Positions 15,854-25,519 are shown, counted from the stretch's first letter. The stretch is 64,000 nucleotides of DNA from Lachnospiraceae bacterium (GCA_017550535.1 JAFZOS010000040.1:50319-114318), one strand, 5' to 3'. Notes: generated by a model from the letters alone, not told the origin. Numbers and translations are program-made.

Positions 15854-17662
15854 ATGATATGGTATAGTAAGGATATGAGTAAAAGACCGCTGCATATCAT
15901 GAGTATAATGGACGACCTTACCATAACGCGAAAGCTTGTGGTCCTGTTTGTCGTATGTGTTCTGTTTCCTCTTTTTGTTACAGATGCTGTCATCCTCCAT
16001 ATAGTAAGGAAGGAAGATGAGGAGCGCATGAACTACGAGATGCAAAATATTGCGAGTGCGATCGAAGCTGACATGCGTAATATGGTAAATGAAGCGGTAC
16101 AGCCCACAATGGGCCTGTTCATAAACAGATCATTAAACGAATACCTCGATCACGAATATGAGACGGCGGAGGATTTTTATGTTGCAAGGTACGATATCCT
16201 AACCAATCCGTTTGCCGAAATGAACTTATCAAACAGCGATCTTTCCATTGTAATGTATACCGACAATCCGACGATAGTAAGCGGAGGACCGTTTTCGGCA
16301 CTTGGCCCTCAGAAGGTTGAAGAATGGTATAAGGCGCTTGAGGGGGCGCAGAATGATGCCGTGCTGGTAAGTTATTTCCTGGGCGATGAACACAGGACCG
16401 AAACCTTCAGAAAGCGTCTGTCTATAGTAAGGAGGCTGAATTACTATAAGGACCTTAAATATGAGAAACTGGTAAAGGTCGATATCGACTACGGTAACAT
16501 GGTAAGGCATTTCAATGATATGAAATATTCGATGCCGGTGTATCTGTGTGCGGGTAACAGGATACTTTATTCAAACGACGGGTATTCGGATACCATCACT
16601 CCGTTCTATGATCTGCTCGATGATGGCATATTTAACTATGAGAACGGATTTGAAGTATACGGAATGGGGCTGAGGGTTCTGATAAAAGCACCGGATGACA
16701 GGATGCCGTTTATGACCCGCGGCAATATAATGCTCATTACCGTGCTGGTACTCGTAAACATCCTTCTTCCCATCCTTCTTATGTACCTTATAAACCAGTC
16801 GTTCATAAGCCGCCTTAAGACACTTAGCGGTGCATTTGACAATGTAAACGCCGCACGCGACAGCCTGGAGCCTATTGAGGATGTCAAAGGCCGTGATGAG
16901 ATCGGAAACCTGATGCGCAATTACAACCGGATGGTAATAAGGCTTAAAGAACTTATAAAGACTGTTTATGAGGAAAGGCTTAAAAAACAGGAGACCGATC
17001 TTGCAAGACAGCAGGCTGAACTCCTTGCGCTGCATTCTCAGATAAATCCTCATTTTCTTTTTAACGTACTCGAAAGCATAAGGATGCACAGCATTATAAA
17101 ACGTGAGGAAGAGACCGCGGGAATGATTGAACGCCTTGCCGTACTGCAGCGGCAGAACGTTGACTGGTCGGAAGATAATGTGCGTATCAAAGAAGAGCTT
17201 AAGTTTGTCGAAGCCTACTTAGATCTCCAGAAATACCGTTTCGGAGACAAGCTGTCCTATCAGATAAGCATAAGGAACGGATGTGAGAACTACTACCTGC
17301 CCAAGCTGACCCTTGAGACCTTTGTTGAGAATGCATGCGTTCACGGTGCCGAGCATAAGGCGGGGACCACATATATCTATGTAAGGGTATATGAGCAGGA
17401 GGAGCATCTGTACATGGAAGTGGAGGATACCGGCGAGGGAATGGATGAGGCAGAGGCCGGGCTCCTTAATGAAAAACTCAATAACTGTACCATAGATGAT
17501 CTTAAGACAAATAAACATGTTGGAATGATAAATGCATGCCTGCGCCTTAAGATGCATACAAATAACAGGTCTACGGTAAAGGTGGAAAGTGAGAAGGGTG
17601 CAGGAACCACGATCTTTATAAGCATCCCGATCGATACATTAAATACAAGGACGGTAATATGA
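15854..17662 (+). CDS. YesM/LytS-type sensor histidine kinase
   Basis: 602 aa. TM1 (about 28-50), an outer sensor domain (about 51-290), TM2 (about 291-313), HAMP (about 315-370), a His_kinase domain with phospho-acceptor His400 in SQINPHFLFNVLES, then HATPase_c (TFVENACVHGAEHK N-box; EDTGEGMDE G-box; VGMINACLRLKMH). This is the HPK7-like class that pairs with AraC-type regulators and senses sugars, often with a binding protein. The response regulator starts 1 nt after the stop. The first ATG (15854) lacks a good ribosome binding site; ATGs at 15875, 15899 and 15908 are alternatives. It probably controls the transporter/xylanolytic genes at 20-27 kb (inference). Confidence 0.93.
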   Translation: MIWYSKDMSKRPLHIMSIMDDLTITRKLVVLFVVCVLFPLFVTDAVILHIVRKEDEERMNYEMQNIASAIEADMRNMVNEAVQPTMGLFINRSLNEYLDHEYETAEDFYVARYDILTNPFAEMNLSNSDLSIVMYTDNPTIVSGGPFSALGPQKVEEWYKALEGAQNDAVLVSYFLGDEHRTETFRKRLSIVRRLNYYKDLKYEKLVKVDIDYGNMVRHFNDMKYSMPVYLCAGNRILYSNDGYSDTITPFYDLLDDGIFNYENGFEVYGMGLRVLIKAPDDRMPFMTRGNIMLITVLVLVNILLPILLMYLINQSFISRLKTLSGAFDNVNAARDSLEPIEDVKGRDEIGNLMRNYNRMVIRLKELIKTVYEERLKKQETDLARQQAELLALHSQINPHFLFNVLESIRMHSIIKREEETAGMIERLAVLQRQNVDWSEDNVRIKEELKFVEAYLDLQKYRFGDKLSYQISIRNGCENYYLPKLTLETFVENACVHGAEHKAGTTYIYVRVYEQEEHLYMEVEDTGEGMDEAEAGLLNEKLNNCTIDDLKTNKHVGMINACLRLKMHTNNRSTVKVESEKGAGTTIFISIPIDTLNTRTVI

Positions 17663-17663
17663 T

Positions 17664-18740
17664 ATGCTCAAGGTAATGCTCGTTGACGATGAACCATTCA
17701 TAATGCAGGGACTGTCGGTACTCATAGACTGGGAAACTCTCGGATATGAGATAGTAAAGTGCGCGGGTGACGGAGGCGAGGCTTATGAATACCTTAAGAA
17801 GGAAACCGTGGATCTTATCATTGCGGATATAAGCATGCCTGTTATGACCGGCCTTGAGCTCTTAAAAAGGATAAGGGAGGAGAAACTGTCGGATGCCTAC
17901 TTTATCATTTTGAGCGGTTACAATGATTTTAACTATGCGCAGCAGGCGATCAGGTATTCATGCATGGAATACATATTAAAGCCCGTCAACAGGGAGGAAC
18001 TGACAGAGATATTAAAGCGCGTTTCTTTGACGGGACGAATGGAATCAAAGGCCGATATGGATGATGAGGATACATCGGGCAAGGTCATACTTTTCAAGGA
18101 TGAACTCGACCGGCTGGTTTCGGCAATAGATTTAAATGACGTTACCGAGCTTAATGGGAGCGTGGATGCGCTTTATGACAGGATGTATGACGCAGGTATG
18201 AGTGATGAAGTGGCATCCATGAACATCAACTATCTTCAGGTCAGGCTGATCCACCTTGCCGTGGAGCAGGATGAGACCGTGGATCAGGAGGAGATACTCC
18301 AGTTTATAAACGAAAATGTTTACGATTACGCAAGGACCAAGGGAACGAGGACGCATCTTAAAAGGTTTGCTTTAAGCTATGCGGATTACCTTGCTCAGCT
18401 GAGGAAAAATGTATCCCGCGGAGTCCTTCAGGAGATCGAACGTGAAATAAAGACAAACTATGCCGAGAACCTGACCCTTAAGGATCTGAGTAAGAAGTAT
18501 TATGTAAACCCATCATATCTTGGGCAGATATTCAGGAAAAAATACGACCAGTCGTTTAAGGATTATCTTTGCACGGTGAGGATAAACGAAGCGGCATCGA
18601 TGCTTGTAAAGAGCGATGATAAGATATCCCTTATCGCCGAGAAGGTAGGATATAAGGATACGGATTATTTCATACAGAAGTTTATTGAGATAAAAGGCTG
18701 CACCCCCGCGAGGTACAGAAAGAACGGGGGCGCCTCATAG
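17664..18740 (+). CDS. YesN-type response regulator with AraC DNA-binding domain
   Basis: 358 aa. An N-terminal receiver domain (1-120) carries the acidic pair in VDDEPF, phospho-acceptor Asp55 in IIADISMPVM, the Ser/Thr switch in ILSGYNDF and Lys in ILKPVN. A linker (120-255) leads to a C-terminal AraC/HTH_18 domain (about 258-358) with KDLSKKYYVNPSYLGQIFRKKYDQSFKDYL and VGYKDTDYFIQKFIEIKGCTPARYR. It should act as the transcription factor of the adjacent YesM-like kinase. In this family the targets are usually adjacent carbohydrate ABC transporter operons, which matches the genes starting at 20274. It converges on the esterase gene with only 7 nt between the stops. Confidence 0.95.
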   Translation: MLKVMLVDDEPFIMQGLSVLIDWETLGYEIVKCAGDGGEAYEYLKKETVDLIIADISMPVMTGLELLKRIREEKLSDAYFIILSGYNDFNYAQQAIRYSCMEYILKPVNREELTEILKRVSLTGRMESKADMDDEDTSGKVILFKDELDRLVSAIDLNDVTELNGSVDALYDRMYDAGMSDEVASMNINYLQVRLIHLAVEQDETVDQEEILQFINENVYDYARTKGTRTHLKRFALSYADYLAQLRKNVSRGVLQEIEREIKTNYAENLTLKDLSKKYYVNPSYLGQIFRKKYDQSFKDYLCTVRINEAASMLVKSDDKISLIAEKVGYKDTDYFIQKFIEIKGCTPARYRKNGGAS

Positions 18741-18747
18741 GCAACGT

Positions 18748-20073
18748 TCAGCATATGAATTCTTTAACGTTTAGCGTTTCTTTACCGGCCTTTTTCCAGT
18801 AACCCGGATCATCAGGGTCTGAATCCTTGGGATTCGGTGTGTGATATTTGACGAAGTTTGCGAAGCAGTCGCACATCTGCCTTGCAAGTTCAAAGTGGGC
18901 ACCGCTAAACGGCCGCCAGCACATATTCAGCGTTTCGAACCAGAACCACAGATCGGAGGAATGAAATACTCCGGGGTTGTCATATCCGGGCATTTGCGCT
19001 CCGAACCTGTATATGTAATAACTTTGCATACTGCCGCCGTCTATCACTGCGGAAACTGCCCCGCGAACGGATGATTCTACCATGTTCTTCCCGTCAAAGA
19101 TGAATTCATCGTCGGTCCATCCGGTAAGGATCGGTATGTCTGCCTTTAAATCCTTCATAAAAAGCCCATACGGATCTTCTTTGTAGCGGACCCTGTCCAT
19201 ATTGGGAGCGATGCGCGGATGAGAGGTGACATATTCCGCGTACTTATCCCTTATAAATATGGGATCCAGTTTCCGGGCTTCTTCTATTGAAGAAACTCCG
19301 AGAAGATCCAGAAATTCAACACCCTTTGCTTCGGCCTTTTCAAGGCTTACCGGGGCCAGGATATCATCCCTGAGACCGTTTAAGCGTATCATGCCGGAAA
19401 ACATCGCGGCGGCTTTTATCATAGGGTAGTTATCGGGATCGCAGATCTGATTAAGGACACTGCCGCCTCCGGCGGACTGTCCTGCGATCGTAATATTTTC
19501 AGGATCGCCTCCGAAGGCTTCTATATTTTCGTATACCCATTTAAGTCCTGCCTGCTGGTCAAGGAGTCCGAAGTTTGAAGGACTGTCAGGCTGGGCCTTT
19601 GTAAGCTCAGGATGAGCGAGGAAGCCGAAAGTCTGGAGCCTGTAATTAACACTGACCACTATGATCCCACGTCGGGCAAGGCGCTCACCGTTAAATTCCA
19701 TCTCGGCCGTATAACCCCATTGGAAGGCGCCGCCGAAGTACCATACGAGTACAGGCAGCTTATCCTCTGTTGTCAATGCCGGTGTCCATACATTAAGGTA
19801 TAAACAGTCCTCATCCATCGGTATGTCCTTATCCACATGCCATTCCCTTGCATACAGATCATCGCCGACTGCCGGCTGATCCTGTATCGATATGGGACCG
19901 AAAGTGTATGCCTCTTTAATACCGTTCCAGCTTCCCGGCGGCTGAGGCGCACGCCATCTTAAATCACCTGTCGGCGGAGCCGCAAACGGGATGCCTTTAT
20001 AAGCCGTTACCCTGGGATCGTTTCCCGGTATTCCCTTAAGTTTTCCCTGTTTTACTGTGGTTTCTCTTAACAT
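18748..20073 (-). CDS. Type B carboxylesterase
   Basis: An alpha/beta-hydrolase of the carboxylesterase type B (para-nitrobenzyl esterase-like) family. It has the EDCLYLNVW signature (about 88-96), the oxyanion-hole GGAFQWG (about 114-120), and nucleophile Ser200 in IAGQSAGGG. A late acidic residue (WTDDEF) and His in FHSSDLWFWFE complete the triad. The start is ATG at 20073 (441 aa), preceded by a G-rich site. A longer GTG start at 20145 runs through the promoter and is rejected. No signal peptide, so it acts in the cytoplasm. It faces away from the transporter operon with a shared intergenic region, so it may remove acetyl or aromatic esters from imported oligosaccharides (inference). Confidence 0.9.
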   Translation of the reverse strand: MLRETTVKQGKLKGIPGNDPRVTAYKGIPFAAPPTGDLRWRAPQPPGSWNGIKEAYTFGPISIQDQPAVGDDLYAREWHVDKDIPMDEDCLYLNVWTPALTTEDKLPVLVWYFGGAFQWGYTAEMEFNGERLARRGIIVVSVNYRLQTFGFLAHPELTKAQPDSPSNFGLLDQQAGLKWVYENIEAFGGDPENITIAGQSAGGGSVLNQICDPDNYPMIKAAAMFSGMIRLNGLRDDILAPVSLEKAEAKGVEFLDLLGVSSIEEARKLDPIFIRDKYAEYVTSHPRIAPNMDRVRYKEDPYGLFMKDLKADIPILTGWTDDEFIFDGKNMVESSVRGAVSAVIDGGSMQSYYIYRFGAQMPGYDNPGVFHSSDLWFWFETLNMCWRPFSGAHFELARQMCDCFANFVKYHTPNPKDSDPDDPGYWKKAGKETLNVKEFIC

Positions 20074-20104
20074 GATAACCCCCGTATCTTGTGTGCTTTC
20101 CATG

Positions 20105-20133
20105 ATTATAGCACTTAAAAAACACAAATAAAC
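20105..20133 (-). promoter_or_regulatory. Possible promoter of the esterase gene
   Basis: On the minus strand a perfect TATAAT (20105-20110) stands about 32 nt before the esterase ATG. The element 17 nt further upstream (GTTTAT, 20128-20133) is a poor -35, so activation by a regulator such as the adjacent YesN protein is plausible. Confidence 0.45.
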
Positions 20134-20185
20134 CGAAATTTTCACACAACAATATTTTCCCCCCTTTTTAAATGAAATTTATCGG

Positions 20186-20215
20186 TTGTTTGAAAATCAT
20201 CCGGTCGGGTATGAT
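20186..20215 (+). promoter_or_regulatory. Possible promoter of the sugar-transport operon
   Basis: TTGTTT (20186-20191) and TATGAT (20210-20215) are 18 nt apart, followed by a leader of about 50 nt to the solute-binding protein gene. The match is moderate, as expected for an activator-dependent promoter. Confidence 0.4.
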
Positions 20216-20273
20216 GTTATCACGGGGGCGAAAGTCCTTAAAACAATCATTCAATCTTATAGGGAGGAAAAAG

Positions 20274-22010
20274 ATGAAATTTAAGAAGATTACTGCATTA
20301 CTGTTAAGCACGGTTCTTATGGCATCAATGCTTGCAGGCTGCGGCGGCGGCGCAAGCAATGCAACGAGCGGCCCGGCTGATGCGCAGGTGGACGCTGCTG
20401 CACCGGCTGATGACACTGCACCGGCAGACACTGCCGATGATACTGCTGATGCATCAGGCGATGTCAAGGAATTCACGATGTTTATCACAATGCCCGGTTC
20501 CGAGATCAATGACGACAACGAGATCGCTCAGATGATCGCTGACAAGTGGGGCGTAAAGGTTAAGGAAACATGGCTTACCGGACAGACAGCTTCCGAAGCT
20601 ACCGGTACACTTATTGCAGGCGGCGAGTATCCCGATTTCATCGATTCCGATGAAATGAACCTGCTTATCGATGCGGATGCACTTGTTCCGCTCGATGATT
20701 ACATTGATCAGTATCCGGAGTTCAGGGATACATGGTTCACTCCCGAGGAGTGGGATAAGTTCCGTCAGCCCGACGGACATATCTACTGGATCAATCCTTT
20801 CGGCAACACGCTGGGTGAGACAAAGCAGACAACTCATAATGATGAGGCTTTCTGGATCCAGGTTCGTGTACTTGAGTGGGCAGGTTATCCTAAGATCCAG
20901 ACAATGGATGAGTACTTTGACCTTCTTGAAAAGTACATCGCCGAGAATCCTACAATGGACGACGGCACAGAGAACATGGCTTACACAATCCTCTGCGAAG
21001 ACTGGAGATACTTCTGTCTTGAGAATGCAGGCCAGTTCCTTGCAGGTTATCCCAATGACGGTTCCGTTATCGTAAACAAGTCAAACATGACTATCGAGGA
21101 TTACAACGTATCCGAAGATACACAGTTATACTTCAAGAAACTTAACGAGGAATACAACAAGGGCTTCGTAGATCCCGAGTCATTTACTCAGACCTATGAT
21201 GAGTACATTGCAAAGCTGTCAACCGGCCGCGTTCTCGGTATGGTCGATCAGTGGTGGGATTTCGCTTACACCGTAAATGATTCCTTCAAACAGTCAGGTC
21301 TTGACCAGAAGGGCTGCAACTATGTACCTCTCGGCCTTACCACAAAGCCGGGCATGGAGAACAGGTGGCATACATATGATGATACCGTTAACCAGGCTTC
21401 AGGTATCGCTATCACTACCGATTGTGAAGATCCCGATGCAGCTTTCAAGTTCCTTGTAGACTGCGCTATGGATCAGGAACTTCATGATCTTCGCTGGTGG
21501 GGCGTTAAGGGCGTTGACTACGACGTAGACGCTGACGGATTATACTTCCGTACCGACGAGCAGAGGCAGAACTGGGCTGACACATCTTATCAGGCAGCTC
21601 ACAGGTGCCAGTATTCATACTTCCCTCAGTGGCATGGAACAAGCCGCGACGGCAAGAATGCAAACAAGCCCGAGGAACAGCCTTCAGAGTTCATGAACGA
21701 TATGGCGGAACCTCTTAAGAACTGCTTCAATGCATACGGTGTTACAACCTATCCTCAGTTGATCGGTTCCGTTAAAGAGACTAACGGTCCCTGGTTCCCG
21801 ATGTACTCATACTCGAACAACTTCACGACAGAGACACCCGGTGGTGTAGCATGGGCGAAGATGGGTGAGTGTAAGCATGAGTGGCTTCCCAAGGTTGTTA
21901 TGGCCAAGAACTTTGATAAGGGCTGGGCTGAGTATATGGATGCTTACAATGCATGCAAGCCTGAGGACTTCATAGCTGAAATGCAGGAGATCCTCGACAC
22001 CTTCAAGTAA
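20274..22010 (+). CDS. Carbohydrate ABC transporter solute-binding lipoprotein
   Basis: 578 aa, with a lipoprotein signal (hydrophobic 7-20, lipobox LAGC with Cys23) followed by an Ala/Asp/Thr/Pro-rich linker (about 27-62). The mature domain is the large family 1 type used by LplA/YtcQ systems (TMFITMPGSEINDDNEIAQMIADKWG; TGQTASEATGTLIAGGEYPDF; DALVPLDDYIDQYPEF; GIAITTDCEDPDAAFKFLVDC). It should capture an oligosaccharide outside the cell for the two permeases downstream. GGGAGG precedes ATG 20274 by 6 nt. Codon use looks more optimised than in the neighbours (many GCT, GGT, AAC, CTT), as expected for an abundant binding protein. A hairpin terminator follows it, before the permeases. Confidence 0.93.
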   Translation: MKFKKITALLLSTVLMASMLAGCGGGASNATSGPADAQVDAAAPADDTAPADTADDTADASGDVKEFTMFITMPGSEINDDNEIAQMIADKWGVKVKETWLTGQTASEATGTLIAGGEYPDFIDSDEMNLLIDADALVPLDDYIDQYPEFRDTWFTPEEWDKFRQPDGHIYWINPFGNTLGETKQTTHNDEAFWIQVRVLEWAGYPKIQTMDEYFDLLEKYIAENPTMDDGTENMAYTILCEDWRYFCLENAGQFLAGYPNDGSVIVNKSNMTIEDYNVSEDTQLYFKKLNEEYNKGFVDPESFTQTYDEYIAKLSTGRVLGMVDQWWDFAYTVNDSFKQSGLDQKGCNYVPLGLTTKPGMENRWHTYDDTVNQASGIAITTDCEDPDAAFKFLVDCAMDQELHDLRWWGVKGVDYDVDADGLYFRTDEQRQNWADTSYQAAHRCQYSYFPQWHGTSRDGKNANKPEEQPSEFMNDMAEPLKNCFNAYGVTTYPQLIGSVKETNGPWFPMYSYSNNFTTETPGGVAWAKMGECKHEWLPKVVMAKNFDKGWAEYMDAYNACKPEDFIAEMQEILDTFK

Positions 22011-22074
22011 GATCTGGTTGGATCCAAAAGGCGGATTCTGACATAAATAAGTATTATAGCAGTAAAAAAATATA

Positions 22075-22116
22075 GGGCAGCAACTGCGCGACTGACAATG
22101 TTGCTGCCCTTATTTT
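22075..22116 (+). terminator. Intra-operon attenuator/terminator
   Basis: GGGCAGCAAC (22075-22084) and GTTGCTGCCC (22100-22109) make a perfect 10-bp stem with a 15-nt loop and a TTATTTT tail. It stands between the binding-protein gene and the permeases. It probably lets only part of the transcripts continue, so more binding protein than permease is made. Confidence 0.85.
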
Positions 22117-22148
22117 GGAAATAACCCGAATATATTAGGAGTTACAAT

Positions 22149-23090
22149 ATGGCCCGAGTAAAAACGGAAAACAATAAAAAAGTACAGATAACCTGGAAGG
22201 AAATGAAGAAACAGAGTTTTCTTATGATCATTTCTTTCTTCATGGTTGTATACGGGATTATATTCTATTACTGGCCTCTGACGGGCTGGCTCATGGCTTT
22301 TCAGAATTATAAACCTAAAAAGGGACTGCTCGGTTCCAAGTTTGTCGGTCTTGACAAATTCAAGTTCCTCTTTGAGGATGCGGTATTTATCAAGGTCATA
22401 AGAAATACGTTCGCGATGGGTGTCATAAACCTTGTCACGACTACCATAATGGCGGTGCTTTTTGCCATTATCCTTAATGAAGTCAGGAGGGCATGGATCA
22501 AAAAGCCCATACAGACGATATCATATCTGCCCCATTTCCTGTCATGGATAGTTGTTACCGGAATACTTCATGTATCGCTGTCACCAACAGGTATAGTAAA
22601 CGATGTCCTGATGAGAATGGGCGTTATAAAGCAGGCAATAAACTTCTTCGCGCATCCGAAATACTTCTGGTGGATAGTTGCCTTTGCAAACTGCTGGAAG
22701 GAAACCGGATTTAACGCGATCATCTATTTCGCTGCCATCACCGGCATAGATCCGTCATTGTATGAAGCGGCATCCATAGATGGAGCGGACAGGTTACAGA
22801 AGATAAGATATATAACTCTCCCGGGAATCAAGCCGACATTCCTTATTCTGCTTCTTATAAATGTCGGAAACGTACTAAACGCAGGATTCGAGGTTCAGTA
22901 CCTCCTCGGAAACGGTCTGGTACAGTCGGTATCACAGACGATCGATATCTACGTTCTGAAATGGGGTATATCCCAGAATGATTATTCCCTCGGAACAGCT
23001 GCGGGTCTGTTTAAGAGCGCAGTCAGCATATTACTTATATTTATCGCAAACGCTATAGCCAAGAGGTATAGCGAAGAAAGATTGTTCTAA
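22149..23090 (+). CDS. LplB-type ABC sugar permease
   Basis: 313 aa with six hydrophobic helices. The first is at about 25-45 (FLMIISFFMVVYGIIFYYWPL), with the LplB-like start MAFQNYKPKKGLLGSKFVGLDKFKFLF. The EAA loop is EAASIDGADRLQKIRYITLPGIKP, which contacts the ATPase. This is the MalF/LplB half of the oligosaccharide importer. The second permease follows after 14 nt. No ATPase gene is present nearby; this family usually uses a shared MsmX-type ATPase encoded elsewhere. Confidence 0.95.
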   Translation: MARVKTENNKKVQITWKEMKKQSFLMIISFFMVVYGIIFYYWPLTGWLMAFQNYKPKKGLLGSKFVGLDKFKFLFEDAVFIKVIRNTFAMGVINLVTTTIMAVLFAIILNEVRRAWIKKPIQTISYLPHFLSWIVVTGILHVSLSPTGIVNDVLMRMGVIKQAINFFAHPKYFWWIVAFANCWKETGFNAIIYFAAITGIDPSLYEAASIDGADRLQKIRYITLPGIKPTFLILLLINVGNVLNAGFEVQYLLGNGLVQSVSQTIDIYVLKWGISQNDYSLGTAAGLFKSAVSILLIFIANAIAKRYSEERLF

Positions 23091-23104
23091 GGGAGGAAGA
23101 GGAT

Positions 23105-24004
23105 ATGGATACTAAAGAATATAAAGTTAGCAAACCGATAAGTGATAAGATATTCGGAATATTTGTTGTTGTCTTTCTTGCATTATTTGTAGCTATAACT
23201 CTTTATCCTGTTATAAACACGGTCGCGCTTTCGTTCAACGACGGAATTGATGCGGTAAGGGGCGGAATATACCTGTGGCCGCGTAAGTTTTCCATGAAAA
23301 ATTACAGGACGGTTTTTGCGATGCAGAACATCTGGACCGGTGCTAAGGTCACTGTTGGAAGGACTGTCCTTGCGACACTTACGTCGCTTTTTGCAAATGC
23401 ACTGCTTGCCTTTGTGGTAAGCCGTAAGAGATTTTTATTCAAGTCACAGCTTTCACTGTTCTGGGTAATAACAATGTACGTTAACGGCGGTATGATCCCG
23501 GTATTCCTGCTTTACAAGAACTTAGGGCTTACGGGAACCTTCCACGTATATTGGGTTCCGGGAATGATAAGCGCATTCAACATGCTGGTTATGAGGACAT
23601 ATATGGAAGGGATACCTGAGAGCCTTGAAGAATCGGCCCAGTTAGACGGCGCCGGATATTTCACGATATTCAAGGACATAATATCGCCTCTGTGTAAACC
23701 TGTGTATGCGACAGTCGCATTGTTCATAGCGGTATGGCAGTGGAACTCATGGTTTGATGCAATGCTCTATAACCGTATGAAAACTGAGTACACGACACTT
23801 CAGTATGAGCTTATGAAACTGTTATCATCTGTTATGCAGCAGTCAGGAAGTGCCGAGAATGCAAAGAACGGCGCGGCGACCATCACACCCATTACCATAC
23901 GTGCGGCGGTTACGGTGGCAACCATGCTTCCGATCGTGTGCCTGTACCCCTTCCTTCAGAGGTACTTCGTAACGGGACTTACTATCGGAGGCGTTAAGGA
24001 ATGA
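23105..24004 (+). CDS. LplC/YtcP-type ABC sugar permease
   Basis: 299 aa with six hydrophobic segments. It has the MalG/LplC-type start (SDKIFGIFVVVFLALFVAITLYPVINTVALSFND) and the EAA loop ESLEESAQLDGAGYFTIFKDIISPLCKP. It pairs with the preceding LplB-like permease to form the translocation channel. AAGGGAGGAAGAGG precedes the ATG. The last codons overlap the GH43 start by 4 nt, tying import to intracellular hydrolysis. Confidence 0.95.
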   Translation: MDTKEYKVSKPISDKIFGIFVVVFLALFVAITLYPVINTVALSFNDGIDAVRGGIYLWPRKFSMKNYRTVFAMQNIWTGAKVTVGRTVLATLTSLFANALLAFVVSRKRFLFKSQLSLFWVITMYVNGGMIPVFLLYKNLGLTGTFHVYWVPGMISAFNMLVMRTYMEGIPESLEESAQLDGAGYFTIFKDIISPLCKPVYATVALFIAVWQWNSWFDAMLYNRMKTEYTTLQYELMKLLSSVMQQSGSAENAKNGAATITPITIRAAVTVATMLPIVCLYPFLQRYFVTGLTIGGVKE

Positions 24005-25509
24005 ACCCTAATCTTAAACAGCTTGTAAATCCGTACCTTCCTTCATATGAATACATACCGGACGGCGAACCGTATGTGTTCGGCGACAGGGTATATATAT
24101 ACGGTTCACATGATAAATATAACGGAGATGTATACTGTGAGCTTGATTATGTCTGTTGGTCCGCACCTGTTAACGACCTTGGCGACTGGCGCTACGAGGG
24201 TGTCATTTTCAGGAAAGATCAGGATCCCTGTAATGATGAGCTTGACGGGAACCTGTATGCTCCGGATGTGACTGTCGGCCCGGATGGCAGGTATTATCTG
24301 TATTATTCATTAAGCAGCATGGGACGCGTCGGGGTTGCGGTATGTGATGAGCCTGCGGGGAAGTATGATTTTTACGGTTATGTACATTACGATGACGGGA
24401 CAGCGCTCGGGGAGAAGGAAGGCGATGAGCCGCAGTTCGATCCCGCTGTACTTACAGAGGATGGGATAACTTATCTTTATACCGGATTTTGCGGCCCCGG
24501 GGATCCTAAAAGGCACGGAGCGATGGTGACTCTGCTTGATAAGGATATGCTTACGGTCATAAAGCCGCCTGCTTTCATAGCACCCGGTGAGTATTACCGT
24601 AAGGGAACATCCTTTGAGGAGCATCCGTTTTTTGAAGCACCTTCCATGAGAAAAGCGGGAGGACGTTATTACTTTATCTATTCATCGGTCGTGAATCATG
24701 AGCTCTGTTATGCTTTGTCTGATTCTCCCGAGGGTCCCTTTGAATACGGAGGAGTCATAGTAAGCAACTGTGATATAGGCATCGACACTTATAAGAAGGC
24801 AGATATGCCCTGTGTTCCCTATGCTAATAATCACGGGAGCATGGAATGTATAAACGGTCAGTGGTACATATTCTATCACAGGCATACAAACGGACACAAT
24901 TACAGCAGGCAGGAATGCATGGAGAAGATATATATCGGTGATGACGGCAGTATCGCGCAGGCCGAGATAACTTCCTGCGGGGGAACGCCTCTTAAAGGAA
25001 GCGGTGTCTATCCCGCATATATCGCATGCAACCTTTATCTTGAGAGCGATGAAAAAAGGGATGACCTTAACGTCTGTGATGTATTTAAGCCGCGTCATAT
25101 GATCATCCCGTGGATAGGATGGCTTTGTGATGATTATCCGAAGATAGTTCAGGACCATTCGGACTTGACTCCCGATGAATATGACAAGGTATCGGCCGTG
25201 AAGGACATAAAGTCATATGTGTCCAATATGCGGGACGGTTCGGTTGCCGGGTTTAAGTATTTCGACATTAAGGGTCTTAAGAAGATCGCAATACATACAA
25301 AGGGATACGGACGGGGTCGTATGGAAGTATACGCCGCCGGCAGGGAAACTCCCGATAAAAAGGAGCTTATCTGTACTATTCCCGTATCAAGCAAGAACAC
25401 GTTCATAAGGTGGGAGGGAGACGCTTCTGTAAAAGACGGAGTATATGCTCTCTACTTTATCTTCAGGGGCGAGAGTAATCTGAACCTGCTTGACTTTGAA
25501 CTTATATAG
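24001..25509 (+). CDS. Glycoside hydrolase family 43 with C-terminal beta-sandwich module
   Basis: 502 aa. The N-terminal 320 residues form a GH43 five-bladed propeller. The likely catalytic base is Asp21 (YIPDGEPYVF), the pKa-tuning Asp is Asp89 (LYAPDVTV), and the general acid is Glu212 (FFEAPSM). The C-terminal part (about 400-500: GFKYFDIKGLKKIAIHTKGYGRGRMEVYA) resembles a CBM6/36-like beta-sandwich. GH43 enzymes are mostly alpha-L-arabinofuranosidases or beta-xylosidases, and the locus fits removal of arabinose or xylose from xylo-oligosaccharides. There is no signal peptide, so it is cytoplasmic and acts after import. The exact specificity is not certain. Confidence 0.92.
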   Translation: MNPNLKQLVNPYLPSYEYIPDGEPYVFGDRVYIYGSHDKYNGDVYCELDYVCWSAPVNDLGDWRYEGVIFRKDQDPCNDELDGNLYAPDVTVGPDGRYYLYYSLSSMGRVGVAVCDEPAGKYDFYGYVHYDDGTALGEKEGDEPQFDPAVLTEDGITYLYTGFCGPGDPKRHGAMVTLLDKDMLTVIKPPAFIAPGEYYRKGTSFEEHPFFEAPSMRKAGGRYYFIYSSVVNHELCYALSDSPEGPFEYGGVIVSNCDIGIDTYKKADMPCVPYANNHGSMECINGQWYIFYHRHTNGHNYSRQECMEKIYIGDDGSIAQAEITSCGGTPLKGSGVYPAYIACNLYLESDEKRDDLNVCDVFKPRHMIIPWIGWLCDDYPKIVQDHSDLTPDEYDKVSAVKDIKSYVSNMRDGSVAGFKYFDIKGLKKIAIHTKGYGRGRMEVYAAGRETPDKKELICTIPVSSKNTFIRWEGDASVKDGVYALYFIFRGESNLNLLDFELI

Positions 25510-25519
25510 GGGAGAAGCA

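Noticed and set aside
18741..18790. Terminator between the response regulator and the esterase
   Set aside because: Only very short imperfect hairpins (AACG/CGTT type) are visible, which cannot be distinguished from chance.
20074..20145. Longer esterase start giving a signal-like N-terminus
   Set aside because: The GTG start lies upstream of a TATAAT box that must be promoter, and the region has no ribosome binding site.
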